Shown one piece after another: positions 1 to 9,600 of a stretch of DNA of 64,000 bases (position 1 is the stretch's first letter; each line of letters starts with the position of its first letter). Source of the stretch: Rosistilla oblonga (GTDB lineage Bacteria; Planctomycetota; Planctomycetia; Pirellulales; Pirellulaceae); assembly GCF_007751715.1 (NCBI RefSeq), contig NZ_CP036292.1:6145339-6209338 (forward strand). Reading direction: 5' to 3'. The notes beneath the pieces are model-generated. The model saw nothing but the letters and a program-made list of their open reading frames with translations. It had not been told where the DNA came from and made no database searches. The translations under genes were made by a program, and so were the position numbers.

Positions 1-379
1 TCGCTTTGCCAACGCCCCAATAATCTTTGATCTCGCCGCCACAGCTGTAGACGAAGTTGATTCCTTTGGCACAGTCCATCGAACTGCCGCCGCCGAGCCC
101 CACGATCAGGTCGGGTTTGACTCGCCGAGCGACTTCGACTCCCGCGTCGATAAAGTCGGTCGTCGGATTTTCGGTGAAGTCGTGGAAGGAATGGACCACC
201 AGCCCAGCGGCTTCCAGCGACAGCAGGCCGGTACCGAAGTGCCCCGCTTTGACGACGCCGGGGTCGGAAACCACCAACACGGTCCTGGCGCCAAGTTCGA
301 CGGCGAGGGGGCCAAGTTGCTCGATCACACCAGCGCCAAAGACGATCCGAGGGCGCAGCTGGAAGTCAAAAGGTTGCAT
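1..379 (-). CDS. Iron-containing alcohol dehydrogenase, N-terminal part (cut by window edge)
   Basis: The reverse strand reads open from an ATG at 377-379 to the window edge, giving the first 126 residues. The segment has the N-terminal fold of group III (iron-containing) alcohol dehydrogenases: a strand-rich start (MQPFDFQLRPRIVFGAG), a nucleotide-binding VLVVSDPGVVKAG at about 34-46, and the family signature GGGSSMDCAK at 96-105, which binds the NAD(P) pyrophosphate. The metal-binding His/Asp residues lie in the C-terminal half, outside the window. Members oxidise or reduce alcohols and aldehydes in the cytoplasm. The substrate cannot be told from this fragment; planctomycetes often carry several paralogues. 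The gene is divergent from the small basic protein gene at 684. Confidence 0.9.
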   Translation of the reverse strand, partial: MQPFDFQLRPRIVFGAGVIEQLGPLAVELGARTVLVVSDPGVVKAGHFGTGLLSLEAAGLVVHSFHDFTENPTTDFIDAGVEVARRVKPDLIVGLGGGSSMDCAKGINFVYSCGGEIKDYWGVGKA

Positions 380-683
380 CAGCAGGCGGGAAGTGGAGGG
401 GGAGGGGGGAAGACGCTTCGCAATTCGAGCCTCTTCGTATTGGGTCCGTTCTATTTTTTTAGACTACAGCAAATCTTAGCGGCGGGGAAAGGTCAGGGAA
501 CTGTCTCCAGTTGCCGATGTAGGAGATTGAGCGGATTGAAAACGGGCCAGCAGGGGAGTCTAGGCTTTCGGGCGAGCCCATTTTTTGATATTCTGCGAGG
601 CTTATAAATATGATCTGCTGAGCCGCAGGGCGCTCGCACGCGACGATATTCCGATCACAACTCACTTTGAAACGAATTAAATC
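380..683. other. Intergenic region between divergent genes
   Basis: This 304-base stretch separates the divergent dehydrogenase gene and the microprotein gene at 684. It holds a G-rich run just upstream of the dehydrogenase start and an AT-rich patch near 575-610. Promoters for both genes are expected here, but I cannot point to a clear sigma-70 pair with standard spacing. I see no coding potential or RNA gene. Confidence 0.5.
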
Positions 684-782
684 ATGGCAAAACCGCACCG
701 AAAACTGAAGAAAGCGAACCACGGCAAGCGTCCCGCCAACGCAAAGGCTCGCAAAGCGAAACGCAAAAAACTGCGTACCTAA
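684..782 (+). CDS. Very small basic protein, bL37-like (putative ribosomal microprotein)
   Basis: An ATG at 684 opens a 32-codon frame ending in TAA at 780-782. About half the residues are Lys or Arg, and there are no acidic residues. It starts MAKPHRKLKKANHGKRPANA and continues with a K/R/A-rich helix-like tail. The KANHGKRP core matches, from memory, the mycobacterial large-subunit protein bL37, a 24-residue protein seen in Mycobacterium ribosome structures and thought typical of Actinobacteria. Size, charge and motif fit a ribosomal or RNA-binding microprotein. No strong Shine-Dalgarno is visible. The FabZ-like gene follows 69 bases downstream, so the two may be co-transcribed. Seen: frame and motif. 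Recalled: the bL37 sequence. Inferred: the function. The alternative is an unrelated basic peptide. Confidence 0.6.
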   Translation: MAKPHRKLKKANHGKRPANAKARKAKRKKLRT

Positions 783-851
783 TCGCTAGCCGTCGCCCGT
801 AGGTTCTCCAGCTCGCCCGTTCGCCAAACTCTTTCGAAAAGCGTAAATCCT

Positions 852-1379
852 TTGGCTGCCAAAGATCTCATTTTCAATCTGGACGATCTCGATTTTGACG
901 CACCGATTGGCGATCTCGACGAAATCTGCAAGGTCAATCCCCAACGCCACGAGATGCTGCAATTGACAGCAATCGTGGGGGAAGACATGCAGCGAAATGC
1001 TTGCGCCGCCTACAAGGATCTCTCGCAAGACGAATTCTGGGTTCGCGGCCACATGCCTGGCATGCCGCTGATGCCGGGCGTCGTGATGCTCGAAGCCGCC
1101 GCTCAATTGTGCAGCTACTTCACCCAGAAGCACGATCTGCTGGGAGCCGACATGGTCGGTTTCGGTGGCGTCGATGAAGTCCGCTTCCGCGACCCCGTCC
1201 TCCCCGGCGACCGCCTGGTGCTGATGTGCGAACTAACACGCATTCGCCGCGGCCGGATGATCGTCGCTCGCTTCCAAGGAGTCGTTCGCGGCGGCTTGGC
1301 TGTCGAAGGGATCATCAAGGGGATTCCGATCCCGATCAGCGCTCTGAAAGAGACGCTTGCGGCGCGCAGCAACAGCTAG
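852..1379 (+). CDS. FabZ-like 3-hydroxyacyl-ACP dehydratase
   Basis: A 175-residue hot-dog-fold protein beginning at a TTG codon. The family signature is clear: GHMPGMPLMPGVVMLEAAAQ, with catalytic His67 and Glu81, and a GFGGVDEVRFRDPVLPGD stretch typical of FabZ beta-strands. FabZ enzymes dehydrate (3R)-hydroxyacyl-ACP to trans-2-enoyl-ACP in fatty-acid elongation in the cytoplasm. The chain is about 25 residues longer at the N-terminus than E. coli FabZ (151 residues). An ATG further in (residue 35) would remove part of the fold, so the TTG start is preferred. No other fab genes are nearby. A second, specialised dehydratase in lipid or polyketide synthesis is possible, since planctomycetes usually have several copies. 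Confidence 0.88.
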   Translation: MAAKDLIFNLDDLDFDAPIGDLDEICKVNPQRHEMLQLTAIVGEDMQRNACAAYKDLSQDEFWVRGHMPGMPLMPGVVMLEAAAQLCSYFTQKHDLLGADMVGFGGVDEVRFRDPVLPGDRLVLMCELTRIRRGRMIVARFQGVVRGGLAVEGIIKGIPIPISALKETLAARSNS

Positions 1380-1758
1380 CCCGCTCTCGGCAAATTCACT
1401 CTATCGCGCGCTGGCCATCTTCTTCCGCCGCGCGCTCGAAATCTCGCCGCTCTCGGTGGGAGCTCTTTTCGGCCGCGTTAGCGTTGCCGCAATCCCGCCC
1501 CCCCGGCACTGGCTAACACTCGCCTCGCCGAGCGCTCTATCATGGACTGGTGACCGATCGCAGCGGCGACAGTAACCACCCCCGCCGATGCAAATCGCAA
1601 GTCATTGCCCCGCGGCGACTTGCCGCGCCGCTGACCGCTATTGGCCTGGGATTTGCATAACCTGGCTCTGTTCGCTGTGACGTTGCAGATTTGGCAGAAT
1701 CTCATGTAAAAACGACACGGGGTTTACAATTCTACAAACGAATGAGGAGTAACATCCG
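1380..1758. other. Intergenic region upstream of the HtrA-type protease
   Basis: This 379-base gap has a GC-rich left half with no recognisable element and an AT-richer right half (1640-1755) that should hold the protease promoter. A TACAAT hexamer sits near 1724, but I see no convincing matching -35. The run AATGAGGAGT at 1741-1750 is a good ribosome-binding site for the ATG at 1759. No RNA gene or coding remnant is visible. Confidence 0.5.
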
Positions 1759-3249
1759 ATGGAAAGAATGTGGAAGGGTGTGTCTTTTATACTGGGCAGC
1801 CTGTTGGTCGGGACGCTGTTGAGCGGTGTGTTGTTGAGCTTGCCATCGGGCTTGCAGTCCAACGTATTGGCTCAACGCGACATCAATCCGCAAAATTTGC
1901 AGACGGCAAACGACCTCTCCACCACTTTTCGCCAGGTCGCAAATTCGATGCGGCCAAGCGTCGTCAGCATCAATTCGATGCAGAAGGCTCGCGTCGTCCG
2001 CGGCGGCACACGCGGGATCCCCGACGGAATCTTGGAAGGCTTGCCGCCAGAGATCCGCGACCAACTGTTTGGCAACGGATTTGGTGACAGCGGATCGACT
2101 CAGCCACAAAAGTCGGGAGTCGGCAGCGGAGTGATCATTCGCGCCGACGGCTACATCCTGACCAACAACCACGTCGTCGAAGGGGCTGATGCGTTGGAGG
2201 TCGAACTCTCGGACCGCCGCCGAATCGAAGCCACCATCGTCGGCACCGATCCGCAAACCGACCTGGCGGTGATCAAGATCGATGCCCCCAACCTCGAACC
2301 GGCGCCGCTGGGCGATTCCGATGCGATGCAGGTTGGCGATTGGGTGTTGGCGATGGGCAGCCCCTTCGGTCTGGACCAAACCGTCACCGCTGGCATCATC
2401 AGCGCCAAGAACCGCGTCCAGGGAATCGTTGGTCAGGGCGAAGGCTTTGAAGATTTCCTGCAGACCGACGCGGCGATCAACCCAGGCAACAGCGGCGGCC
2501 CGCTGGTCAATCTGCGTGGCGAGGTGATCGGCATCAACACAGCGATCGCGTCGCGGAGCGGCGGATACAACGGGATCGGGTTTACGATCCCCACCTCGCT
2601 GGCCGGTCCGATCGTCGACAGTTTGATCGAATCGGGGTCGGTTCGCCGCGGATTCCTCGGTGCCAAACTGGGACCGATCGATGAACAGCGGATGCAACAA
2701 CTGGGGCTGCCCAACATGGAGGGCGCCTACATCGACCAAGTGCTCGAGGGCCAACCGGCTCACCTCGGCGGCTTGCAACCTGGCGACGTGGTCGTCGAAG
2801 TCAACGGCCGCGAGATTCGCGACCTGTTGCAACTGCGGAACATCGTCGCGTTAACGCCTCCCAACGGAACCTTAAAGTTCAAAGTCATCCGCAACGCCGA
2901 ACCGGTCATGCTGACGATCGTGTTGGGCGAACGAACCAACGCTGCGCTGGCGCGGTTTAATCCCGCCGGCGAACTTTGGGGAGCCGACTTGGAACCGCTG
3001 ACCGAAGAGACAGCGCAGCAACTGGGAATGCGAAGCACAACTGGTTTACTGGTCACCAACGTCACCGAGGATAGCGTCGCGTCAGCCGCTGGACTCGACG
3101 CGGGCGATGTGATCCTGCGTGCCAACGGCCAACCGATCGGCAGCATCGATCAACTGAAACAGATGATCGCTCAAGCCGAGCAGGTCGGCCGACCGTTGCA
3201 GTTGGTCGTCAAGCGAGGCAACAGCCGCGGATTGGTGACGATCCAATAG
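1759..3249 (+). CDS. DegP/HtrA-type periplasmic serine protease with two PDZ domains
   Basis: A 496-residue envelope protease/chaperone of the Do family. Residues 1-38 form a signal peptide or membrane anchor (a hydrophobic run ending near SNVLAQ). The trypsin-like domain carries the full triad: His138 in TNNHVVEGAD, Asp168 in DPQTDLAVIKID, and Ser245 in INPGNSGGPLVN. Two PDZ domains follow, at about 297-390 and 400-496, each with a GL..GD(V/I) carboxylate-binding loop. Length and order match DegP/DegQ (about 450-500 residues). It should degrade misfolded envelope proteins. The ATG is preceded by a good GAGGAG site 8-14 bases upstream. It is monocistronic as far as can be seen; a convergent phosphoesterase gene follows. 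Confidence 0.95.
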   Translation: MERMWKGVSFILGSLLVGTLLSGVLLSLPSGLQSNVLAQRDINPQNLQTANDLSTTFRQVANSMRPSVVSINSMQKARVVRGGTRGIPDGILEGLPPEIRDQLFGNGFGDSGSTQPQKSGVGSGVIIRADGYILTNNHVVEGADALEVELSDRRRIEATIVGTDPQTDLAVIKIDAPNLEPAPLGDSDAMQVGDWVLAMGSPFGLDQTVTAGIISAKNRVQGIVGQGEGFEDFLQTDAAINPGNSGGPLVNLRGEVIGINTAIASRSGGYNGIGFTIPTSLAGPIVDSLIESGSVRRGFLGAKLGPIDEQRMQQLGLPNMEGAYIDQVLEGQPAHLGGLQPGDVVVEVNGREIRDLLQLRNIVALTPPNGTLKFKVIRNAEPVMLTIVLGERTNAALARFNPAGELWGADLEPLTEETAQQLGMRSTTGLLVTNVTEDSVASAAGLDAGDVILRANGQPIGSIDQLKQMIAQAEQVGRPLQLVVKRGNSRGLVTIQ

Positions 3250-3310
3250 AGCGGCGACGGACCTTCGAATTAGCTAGCCAGCGGGCAGCCGAAAACGGCT
3301 GTTCGTTGGC

Positions 3311-3913
3311 TTAATCGATCGTATGCCAAACGCCTCGCGGGCCAGCGTTGATCACGACCGAATCGCCGACGCGATCGGTCTGTTCCCAACTGTCGTGCAC
3401 ATGCCCGCAAACAACCAACCGCGGCTTGTTCGCTTCGATCGCTTGGCGGATCGTGGGGCTGCCGCGGTGCGTTCCCGAACCGTCGATATCGACGCAGTTC
3501 CACGGCGGCGAATGCGTCACCAAGACGTCCTGTTCCGCCATCGGTCGCAGCAGCTCAGCCGCCTCTTCTTCGCTGAAGTCGTAGCTCCAATCGCCGAAGG
3601 GAGTCGTTGGGATCCCGCCGCCGATACCGAAGAACGAGACTCCGGCTACGCTCGCGGCGGTGCCATGCAAAACGTGGGCCTGCGGCCAATCGCGACACGC
3701 CTGCGTCAACTCTTCGACCGATTCGCCGTTTCCCGGCACCAAGATCGCGGGACAGTCGGCGGTCCGCAGGATCTCGATCGTGTCGGCTAATCCTTTGCGT
3801 TTGATAGCAAAGTCTCCCGCGCCGATCATTACGTCGGCGTCTTTGGCCAGTTCGACCAACGCGGTGGCGGCGTCGCGATCGCGGTGCAGATCGCTGAATA
3901 GAAGTAATTTCAT
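3311..3913 (-). CDS. Calcineurin-like metallophosphoesterase
   Basis: A 200-residue protein with all five metal-binding motifs of the family: Asp8 and His10 in FSDLHRD, Asp34 in GAGDF, Asn62 in GNGE, His134 in VTHSPPW, and His171/His173 in GHVH. There is no signal peptide, so it is cytoplasmic. It is a single-domain enzyme close in size to YfcE-like and archaeal phosphodiesterases. Its substrate (a nucleotide or phosphodiester) cannot be predicted from the sequence. It is convergent with the protease gene, with 61 bases between their stops, and its start faces a palindromic repeat at 3973. Confidence 0.9.
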   Translation of the reverse strand: MKLLLFSDLHRDRDAATALVELAKDADVMIGAGDFAIKRKGLADTIEILRTADCPAILVPGNGESVEELTQACRDWPQAHVLHGTAASVAGVSFFGIGGGIPTTPFGDWSYDFSEEEAAELLRPMAEQDVLVTHSPPWNCVDIDGSGTHRGSPTIRQAIEANKPRLVVCGHVHDSWEQTDRVGDSVVINAGPRGVWHTID

Positions 3914-3972
3914 CGCGGTATCTCAATCGTTGCTAAGCGGGCAGGGGCTATTCAGTGTTTACATCCGCACAA

Positions 3973-4035
3973 ATCAGCCGCCAAGCGTTAGCGTCCGGTC
4001 CTCACGGCAACCGGACGCTAACGCGTGGCGGCTGA
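3973..4035. repeat. Palindromic repeat family A, short copy
   Basis: Left arm ATCAGCCGCCAAGCGTTAGC continues to CGTCCGGT at 3999. The right arm (4010-4035) is its near-perfect reverse complement and ends in GTGGCGGCTGAT. The arms are about 26 bases around a short spacer. The same arms recur near 15270, 24740 and 28180. It lies between divergent genes and resembles a REP/BIME-type extragenic palindrome. Confidence 0.85.
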
Positions 4036-4103
4036 TACCTATATCGCGCTGCCCATCGGATTACGGGCGTCTAATGTAGCGTCGCGCCTCGGGAACGGCT
4101 ACG

Positions 4104-5615
4104 ATGAACATCCCCCCAAATAGTACAGCCCCCTCGCCATTCCGTTACAGCGGGAGCATGTCCACGATGTTGCCTTCCCACCCTCACCGTAGCAATCGGC
4201 TATCGCGTCGCCAACTGCTCCGCTTCGGAGCCGCCGGACTCTCTGCGTCGAGCCTGTTGCAGATCCGATCGGCAGCGGCCGCCACGAAAACCGAACAAGC
4301 GCATCCAACAACAGGAACCACCAACGCGTTTGGCCGGGCGAAATCGTGTATCGTGCTGTTCGCGTGGGGCGGGATGAGCCACATCGATACGTTGGACGTG
4401 AAGCCCGACGCGTCGTCGGACATCCGCAGCATCTTCCATCCGATCGCGACTCGCACGCCGGGCTACTACGTTTCCGAACACCTGCCAAAAATTGCTCAAC
4501 AGACGCACCGGATGGCGATCGTTCGCAGCGTGCATCACAACGCGCCGTCGCATCGTTCGGGAGCCTACTGGAACCTGACAGGGCATGAGCCACCGAACCT
4601 GAGCGGAAACTGGGAAGCGTCGCGCGACGATTGGCCCTGCATTGGATCGATGGTCTGGGACGCCAAACTCAATCAACATGGCAGCGATCTGCAGCAGCGG
4701 CTCTCCGCCGATGGACTCTCCGGCGCCGTCTGTTTGCCCTACTCGATGTACGATGGCGGCCGCGCCAACGGTCAGGACGGCGGCTTCTTGGGCATGCATC
4801 GCGACCCGATGATCATCAAGCCGCGCGAAGGGAAACCGTACGACGGAGTCAGCCCTAGTTCCGGCCACATCGACTTGGAACTCGTCGAAGGGCTCGACCG
4901 CGAGCGCTTGTCGGCCCGCCGAAAACTACTGTCGCAGATCGATGCCAGCCGCGACGTGCGGACGAACGAAGGGATGCAGGGGATGGCCCGGCATCAGACT
5001 CAAGCGCTCGACATGCTGCTGAGCGAACGGGTGCAGCGAACGTTCGATCTGAACAGCGAACCCGCGGCGGTTCGCGAACGCTACGGAATGCACGTCTGCG
5101 GACAGAGCGTTCTGACGGCGAGGAAGCTGACTGAGGCGGGAGTCCCGCTGGTGACCGTCTACTGCAGCGCGGGCGATCTCAACGGCAGCGTTGGAGCCCA
5201 TTGGGACACGCACGGCGATGGCTTCAACCGACTCAAAAATCAAATGATTCCGCCTTGGGATCAAGCTTCGGCGGCGCTGCTGGACGACCTGTCCGCCAGC
5301 GGGCGATTGGATGAAACGCTAGTCGTCTGGTTGACCGAATTTGGCCGCACGCCGCGGGTCAATCCCGGCGGCGGCCGCGACCACTACCCGAACGTCTATT
5401 CGGTCGCATTTGCTGGCGCCGGCATCGCGGGAGGCTTGGTCTACGGCAAGAGCGACAGGAATGGAGCCGAACCGCTGGATCAGCCTTGCGGGCCAGCGGA
5501 TCTGCATGCGACGATCTTTCATTCGCTGGGAATTTCCGATCACTTCACGCTCTACGACACGTTGGGGCGACCGCTGACGGCCTGCGATGGCCGCCCGCTG
5601 CCGCTGTTCGCCTGA
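4104..5615 (+). CDS. DUF1501 family protein with Tat signal
   Basis: A 503-residue member of the DUF1501 (sulfatase-superfamily-like) group that is greatly expanded in planctomycetes. A twin-arginine signal is visible at residues 35-56 (SRRQLLRFGAAGLSASSLL), so the protein is exported folded. Family features are CIVLFAWGGMSHIDTLDVKP after the signal, SVHHNAPSHRSGAYWNLTG, and the C-terminal WLTEFGRTPRVNPGGGRDHY with metal-site-like Glu/Arg/Asp/His residues. The family usually sits beside a DUF1549/DUF1553 cytochrome-like partner; none is present here. Function is not established. The start may instead be the ATG at 4158, which leaves a more typical n-region before the RR pair. Confidence 0.92.
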   Translation: MNIPPNSTAPSPFRYSGSMSTMLPSHPHRSNRLSRRQLLRFGAAGLSASSLLQIRSAAAATKTEQAHPTTGTTNAFGRAKSCIVLFAWGGMSHIDTLDVKPDASSDIRSIFHPIATRTPGYYVSEHLPKIAQQTHRMAIVRSVHHNAPSHRSGAYWNLTGHEPPNLSGNWEASRDDWPCIGSMVWDAKLNQHGSDLQQRLSADGLSGAVCLPYSMYDGGRANGQDGGFLGMHRDPMIIKPREGKPYDGVSPSSGHIDLELVEGLDRERLSARRKLLSQIDASRDVRTNEGMQGMARHQTQALDMLLSERVQRTFDLNSEPAAVRERYGMHVCGQSVLTARKLTEAGVPLVTVYCSAGDLNGSVGAHWDTHGDGFNRLKNQMIPPWDQASAALLDDLSASGRLDETLVVWLTEFGRTPRVNPGGGRDHYPNVYSVAFAGAGIAGGLVYGKSDRNGAEPLDQPCGPADLHATIFHSLGISDHFTLYDTLGRPLTACDGRPLPLFA

Positions 5616-5712
5616 ACCATTGGGTACAGACGCTACTTGAGGTGGCATCGCCTTGCGATACACTCAGTGGACAGAATCTCTTTCCTGACCGCCCCTCAAG
5701 GATCCCCACGCA

Positions 5713-6561
5713 ATGGGTCTATACGATCGACCGTATTACCAGGACGAAGAACGCTCACACCTGCCTCCCTCGCTGGCGTCACAGTCGTTTGTGATCGTGT
5801 TGATCGTCATCAATGTCGCGGTATTTTTCGCCGACTTCATCTTCGGCGGCGAAGGCTTCGCGCTGCGAACGGCGATGGAGGTCACGCCGCAGACGATCGT
5901 CAAACCGTGGCTGTGGTGGCAGTTTGTGACCTACGGGTTTGCCCACGGCAACATGAACCACATCCTGTTCAACATGATCGGGCTGTTCTTCTTCGGGCGG
6001 ATCGTCGAACAGCGGCTGGGGAAAATCGAATTCCTGCGGTTCTATCTGGTCGCGATCATCCTTGGCGGAATCGCCTGGTCGCTGCGAGCTAACCTGACCG
6101 ACTCCCTTGCTCCCGGCGTGATCGGTGCCTCCGGCGGCGTTATCGCGGTCACGATGCTGTTCATCTTTTGGTACCCGCAGACCGAGATCTATCTGATGAT
6201 GGTCCTGCCGGTGAAAGCCTGGATCGTCGGCGTGCTGATGATCGCGGGCAACCTGTTTGGCATGGGGTCGGCAACGACAGCCTTCGACGTCCACTTGGTC
6301 GGCATCGCTTTTGCCAGCGCCTACTATTATTTCCACTGGAACCTCGCCTCGATCTCGCCGGCGGGGCTGTCGAAGCTAACCCGCCCGAGCACGCGATTGA
6401 AATTGCACGATCCCGATCGTCAGTCGCGGCAGGAGCGACGCGATGCGGAGGAGGCGGAGCGGATTCTGCAGAAGATCCACGAGCATGGCGAAGGGAGTTT
6501 GACCAACGCCGAACGGAAGGTGCTCGAGCGCCACAGTCGCCATCTGCGCGACCGACGCTAA
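5713..6561 (+). CDS. Rhomboid-family intramembrane serine protease
   Basis: A 282-residue multi-pass membrane protein. The rhomboid dyad is present: Ser140 in GVIGASGGV and His194 in FDVHLVGIAFASAYY, with the His83/Asn87 oxyanion pair in MNHILFNMIG on helix 2. Six or so hydrophobic segments run from 25 to 210. The soluble C-terminal tail (215-282) is charged and predicted helical, ending in an LTNAERKVLERHSRHLRDRR stretch that resembles the small C-terminal motif of several planctomycete rhomboids. It cleaves single-pass membrane proteins within the bilayer; the substrates are unknown. It follows the DUF1501 gene by 97 bases on the same strand and may share its transcript. Confidence 0.93.
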   Translation: MGLYDRPYYQDEERSHLPPSLASQSFVIVLIVINVAVFFADFIFGGEGFALRTAMEVTPQTIVKPWLWWQFVTYGFAHGNMNHILFNMIGLFFFGRIVEQRLGKIEFLRFYLVAIILGGIAWSLRANLTDSLAPGVIGASGGVIAVTMLFIFWYPQTEIYLMMVLPVKAWIVGVLMIAGNLFGMGSATTAFDVHLVGIAFASAYYYFHWNLASISPAGLSKLTRPSTRLKLHDPDRQSRQERRDAEEAERILQKIHEHGEGSLTNAERKVLERHSRHLRDRR

Positions 6562-6615
6562 CGGCGAGCGTCGATTCGCTTGAGCGTCGGCTTGCCGCTG
6601 ACGCTCGGCGGCGGT

Positions 6616-9600
6616 CTAACGCTTCCGGCTGTTCCAGATCTGGAACCCGGAGACTCTCTCGGTCGTTTCGCCGTCCGTTTCGCGATCCTTCTGCGGACTC
6701 GGCTGCGGCTTGTCGCGGTCGCTATCGCCGCGGAACCAGTTGACGATTCGCCGTCCCAAGCTCGGCTTGGCTTCCGGCTTGCCATCGCTCGCCTGATCGC
6801 GGCTCTCGCTCTGCTTCGACGGCGCGACCGCCTTCGCTGGCTTAAAGAGCTGCGGCCGCGTCGGTGCCGCGGTCGGCTCCGATCCGATCATCCCTAGTTC
6901 GAGGTCGTCCAAGATCGCGAGCGCCGATGCACGGCGGGCCTGACTTTGCGAAGACGCTTTGGTTTTGCGAGTTGCCGCGATCGCATTGGTCCGACGCGAG
7001 GAACCGCCCGGCGGAACGCGATCGAGTTGTGGGACCTGCGAGGACGCATCGGCGACTTCTCCCGGCGGCATCGTTGCCGGCGACCGACCGGCGTCGCTGA
7101 TCGACGCGGTCGCACCGCTGGACGCTTCCCCTGCGGGCAGCTCCGTTTTGGCGAGCACCACCGGCGTCTGATTTAGCAGCCTGTCGGATTCTTGCGACCG
7201 CTTCAACTGAAGATACGGACCAAACTCGCTCGACTCGACTCCCGCCAGCGCCACGTCGTGTCGACTCTCCAAATCGGCGATCTCCTCGCTCGTCAAAAAG
7301 CGATCGTAGATGGTGACATGGTCGACCCAAACTCGCCCGCCACCATGAACTTCGAAGCGGACCTGCAGACTGCTCTCGCGCTCGGTTGGGATCTCCAAGA
7401 TCTGGAATCCCGCCTGGCGGTAGGGCGTATCGGTCGGGATATCGTGTTCGTCGCGAACGCTTTTGGGGACCGAGCTATCGATCCAAATCGATTCTTGATA
7501 CGTCTGCTCACCAATCTGTCCCGAGACCACCATCTTCAACCGCGTCGTGGCAAAATCGTCTTCCGCTCGGACGCGGGCGATGCACAACATCCGTCCCGAT
7601 TCGGGAGCAGCAAAAGGCTTCGATCGCGCCCATCCGATCGGCGGCGTAGGCCAGCCCAACGGCGGTTCGGTCAGAATCAGCAGCGATTTGTCCGACTGCG
7701 AATCGTCGTTCTCCAACCGCAATCGCATCCCCGCACCGCGAGCCAATTCCCAACCGACAACCTGTCCGTTGGAGTCGCTTTCGGACAGATCGGCGTTGGG
7801 CAGCAACGACGCTTCTTCCAGCTGAAGGTTCTTGGCAGCATCGAGATGTCGCTTCAGCGTCGCGAGCCACTGACGCATCTGCTTCGAAGCGACGCGATCG
7901 CGCTGCATGCTCCAATCGCGAATCTGAACATCCGCCTTCGGCACGCGGAACGATACGATGTCGAAAGGAGCGACGCGAACCTGCCAGGTGTTTACATCCA
8001 GCGCCGCGGTCGTGGCGTCCGACGCCGTCTGCACCTCGGCGCCATCGAGATCATCGAACTCGATCAACACGTCGGTCGACCAGGCGGAGTTGTTGACGAC
8101 GTAGCCGTAGCGAGCGACAGTCGATGCAGCGGTCCGCACCATCACCGTCGGATCGTCGGTCTTGGAACTGTCGGCGGGCTCGAAGCGGCCGCTGGGCAGA
8201 GCTCCGATCGCTGTGAACAGGTTCCGGCGGGCTTCGATCTGCCCCAGGCTGAGATCGGGCAGCGGATGAACGACCCAATCGGCATCGCTTGCCGCGAACT
8301 GCCGAATCCAATCCGATCGGCCCGCGGCGCCGACAATCTGCACCGGTTGCTCGGGCGACAGCAACAAGCCGACCTGTTTGGCTAACCGCACAGGCTGCAA
8401 CAGCTGTTCCTCTTCATCGACCACGTCGCCGCCAGCTTGCCGTGTTGAACCAGCACCCGCTTCCGAATCGCCGATCCAAACGACTCCCGGCAGCTTGGTT
8501 TGCGAATCGGTAAACGCCTGTCGCAGTTCGCGATGAGCCGCGGTCGGCTGGCCGGTCCGATCGATCACAAACAGCCTGTGGTTCGATTTGTTCGCAGCCA
8601 ACGATTCTCCCAAGCCAGCCAACAGCAATCCCAATTGCACGTCGCGCCAACTGCGCAGCTCTTCGTCCGAAAGCGAGTCGGCTTTTGCATCGCGTTGCTC
8701 CGGCTTCTGCAATGCGACAGCCCGGTCGTGAGCCGCCGGATCGCAGCCCCATCGCTCGCCGGGAAACTGAAGGTAGGTCTGTTCGTCGATCACAACGGCG
8801 ACGCCGCCAAACGACGGATGCCGCGAGTACCCGTCGACCAATTCCTGCACGATCTGCCGAATCGCCGCTTGGACATCGGGATGGGCAGGGTTGTAATAAG
8901 GTCCCTGTGGCGGCGACGTCGGACTCGCCTCCCACCATGTTTCGTGCTGGTCGTTGCGGAGTCGCAGGCTGTGATCGCCGGCGAGGATCTGCGCCTCCAG
9001 CCCAGCCAACGGGAAATCGAACCGGACCGTTGGGATCAAGACCATCTGGTGGCGATCGTACATCTGGAACAACAATTCCAGCACGTCCTTCCGCGGCGAA
9101 CCTCCGCCATCGGGGAATTGCTCGCCATTGTCGAACAGCACCGACGGCTCGATCCAATTGCTCGGATAGATCGATCCGCCGCCACCGGCCACCGTGATCA
9201 TCGCCGCGGAATAGCCGGCGTTGTTCAGCAGTTGAGCCTGACGAGCGGTCGAATCCAGATAATATTGCCAGTCTTTCAGATCGGCAGCCGCGGGCGTTTG
9301 CACCTGCGTCGCGCCGAATCGCAGCCCCATCTCGGGCGAATCGAGGAACGCCGCTACGACGCGCTGTCCGCTGACGCCTCGCGAATTGACCGCCGGCAGC
9401 GTCTCGGGCCCCGCGTAGACTTTCATTTGCGTTGCCGACGCCTGCGACGAATCGCTTCGCCGCGTCACCTCGATGCCGACTTCGCCAGCTCCCGGCCAGA
9501 AGACCAACTGGTGGTTTGTGACTTTCCCCGACCGTTCATCGATCCGAAAAACGGATTCGACCATCGTATTGGCGTCGCCCGCATCAACTTGCAAAACCGA

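Noticed and set aside
1732-2832. Long minus-strand frame opposite the HtrA-type protease
   Set aside because: It lacks a ribosome-binding site and any family motif, and the protease triad on the plus strand is unambiguous. GC-rich codon bias produces long antisense frames here.
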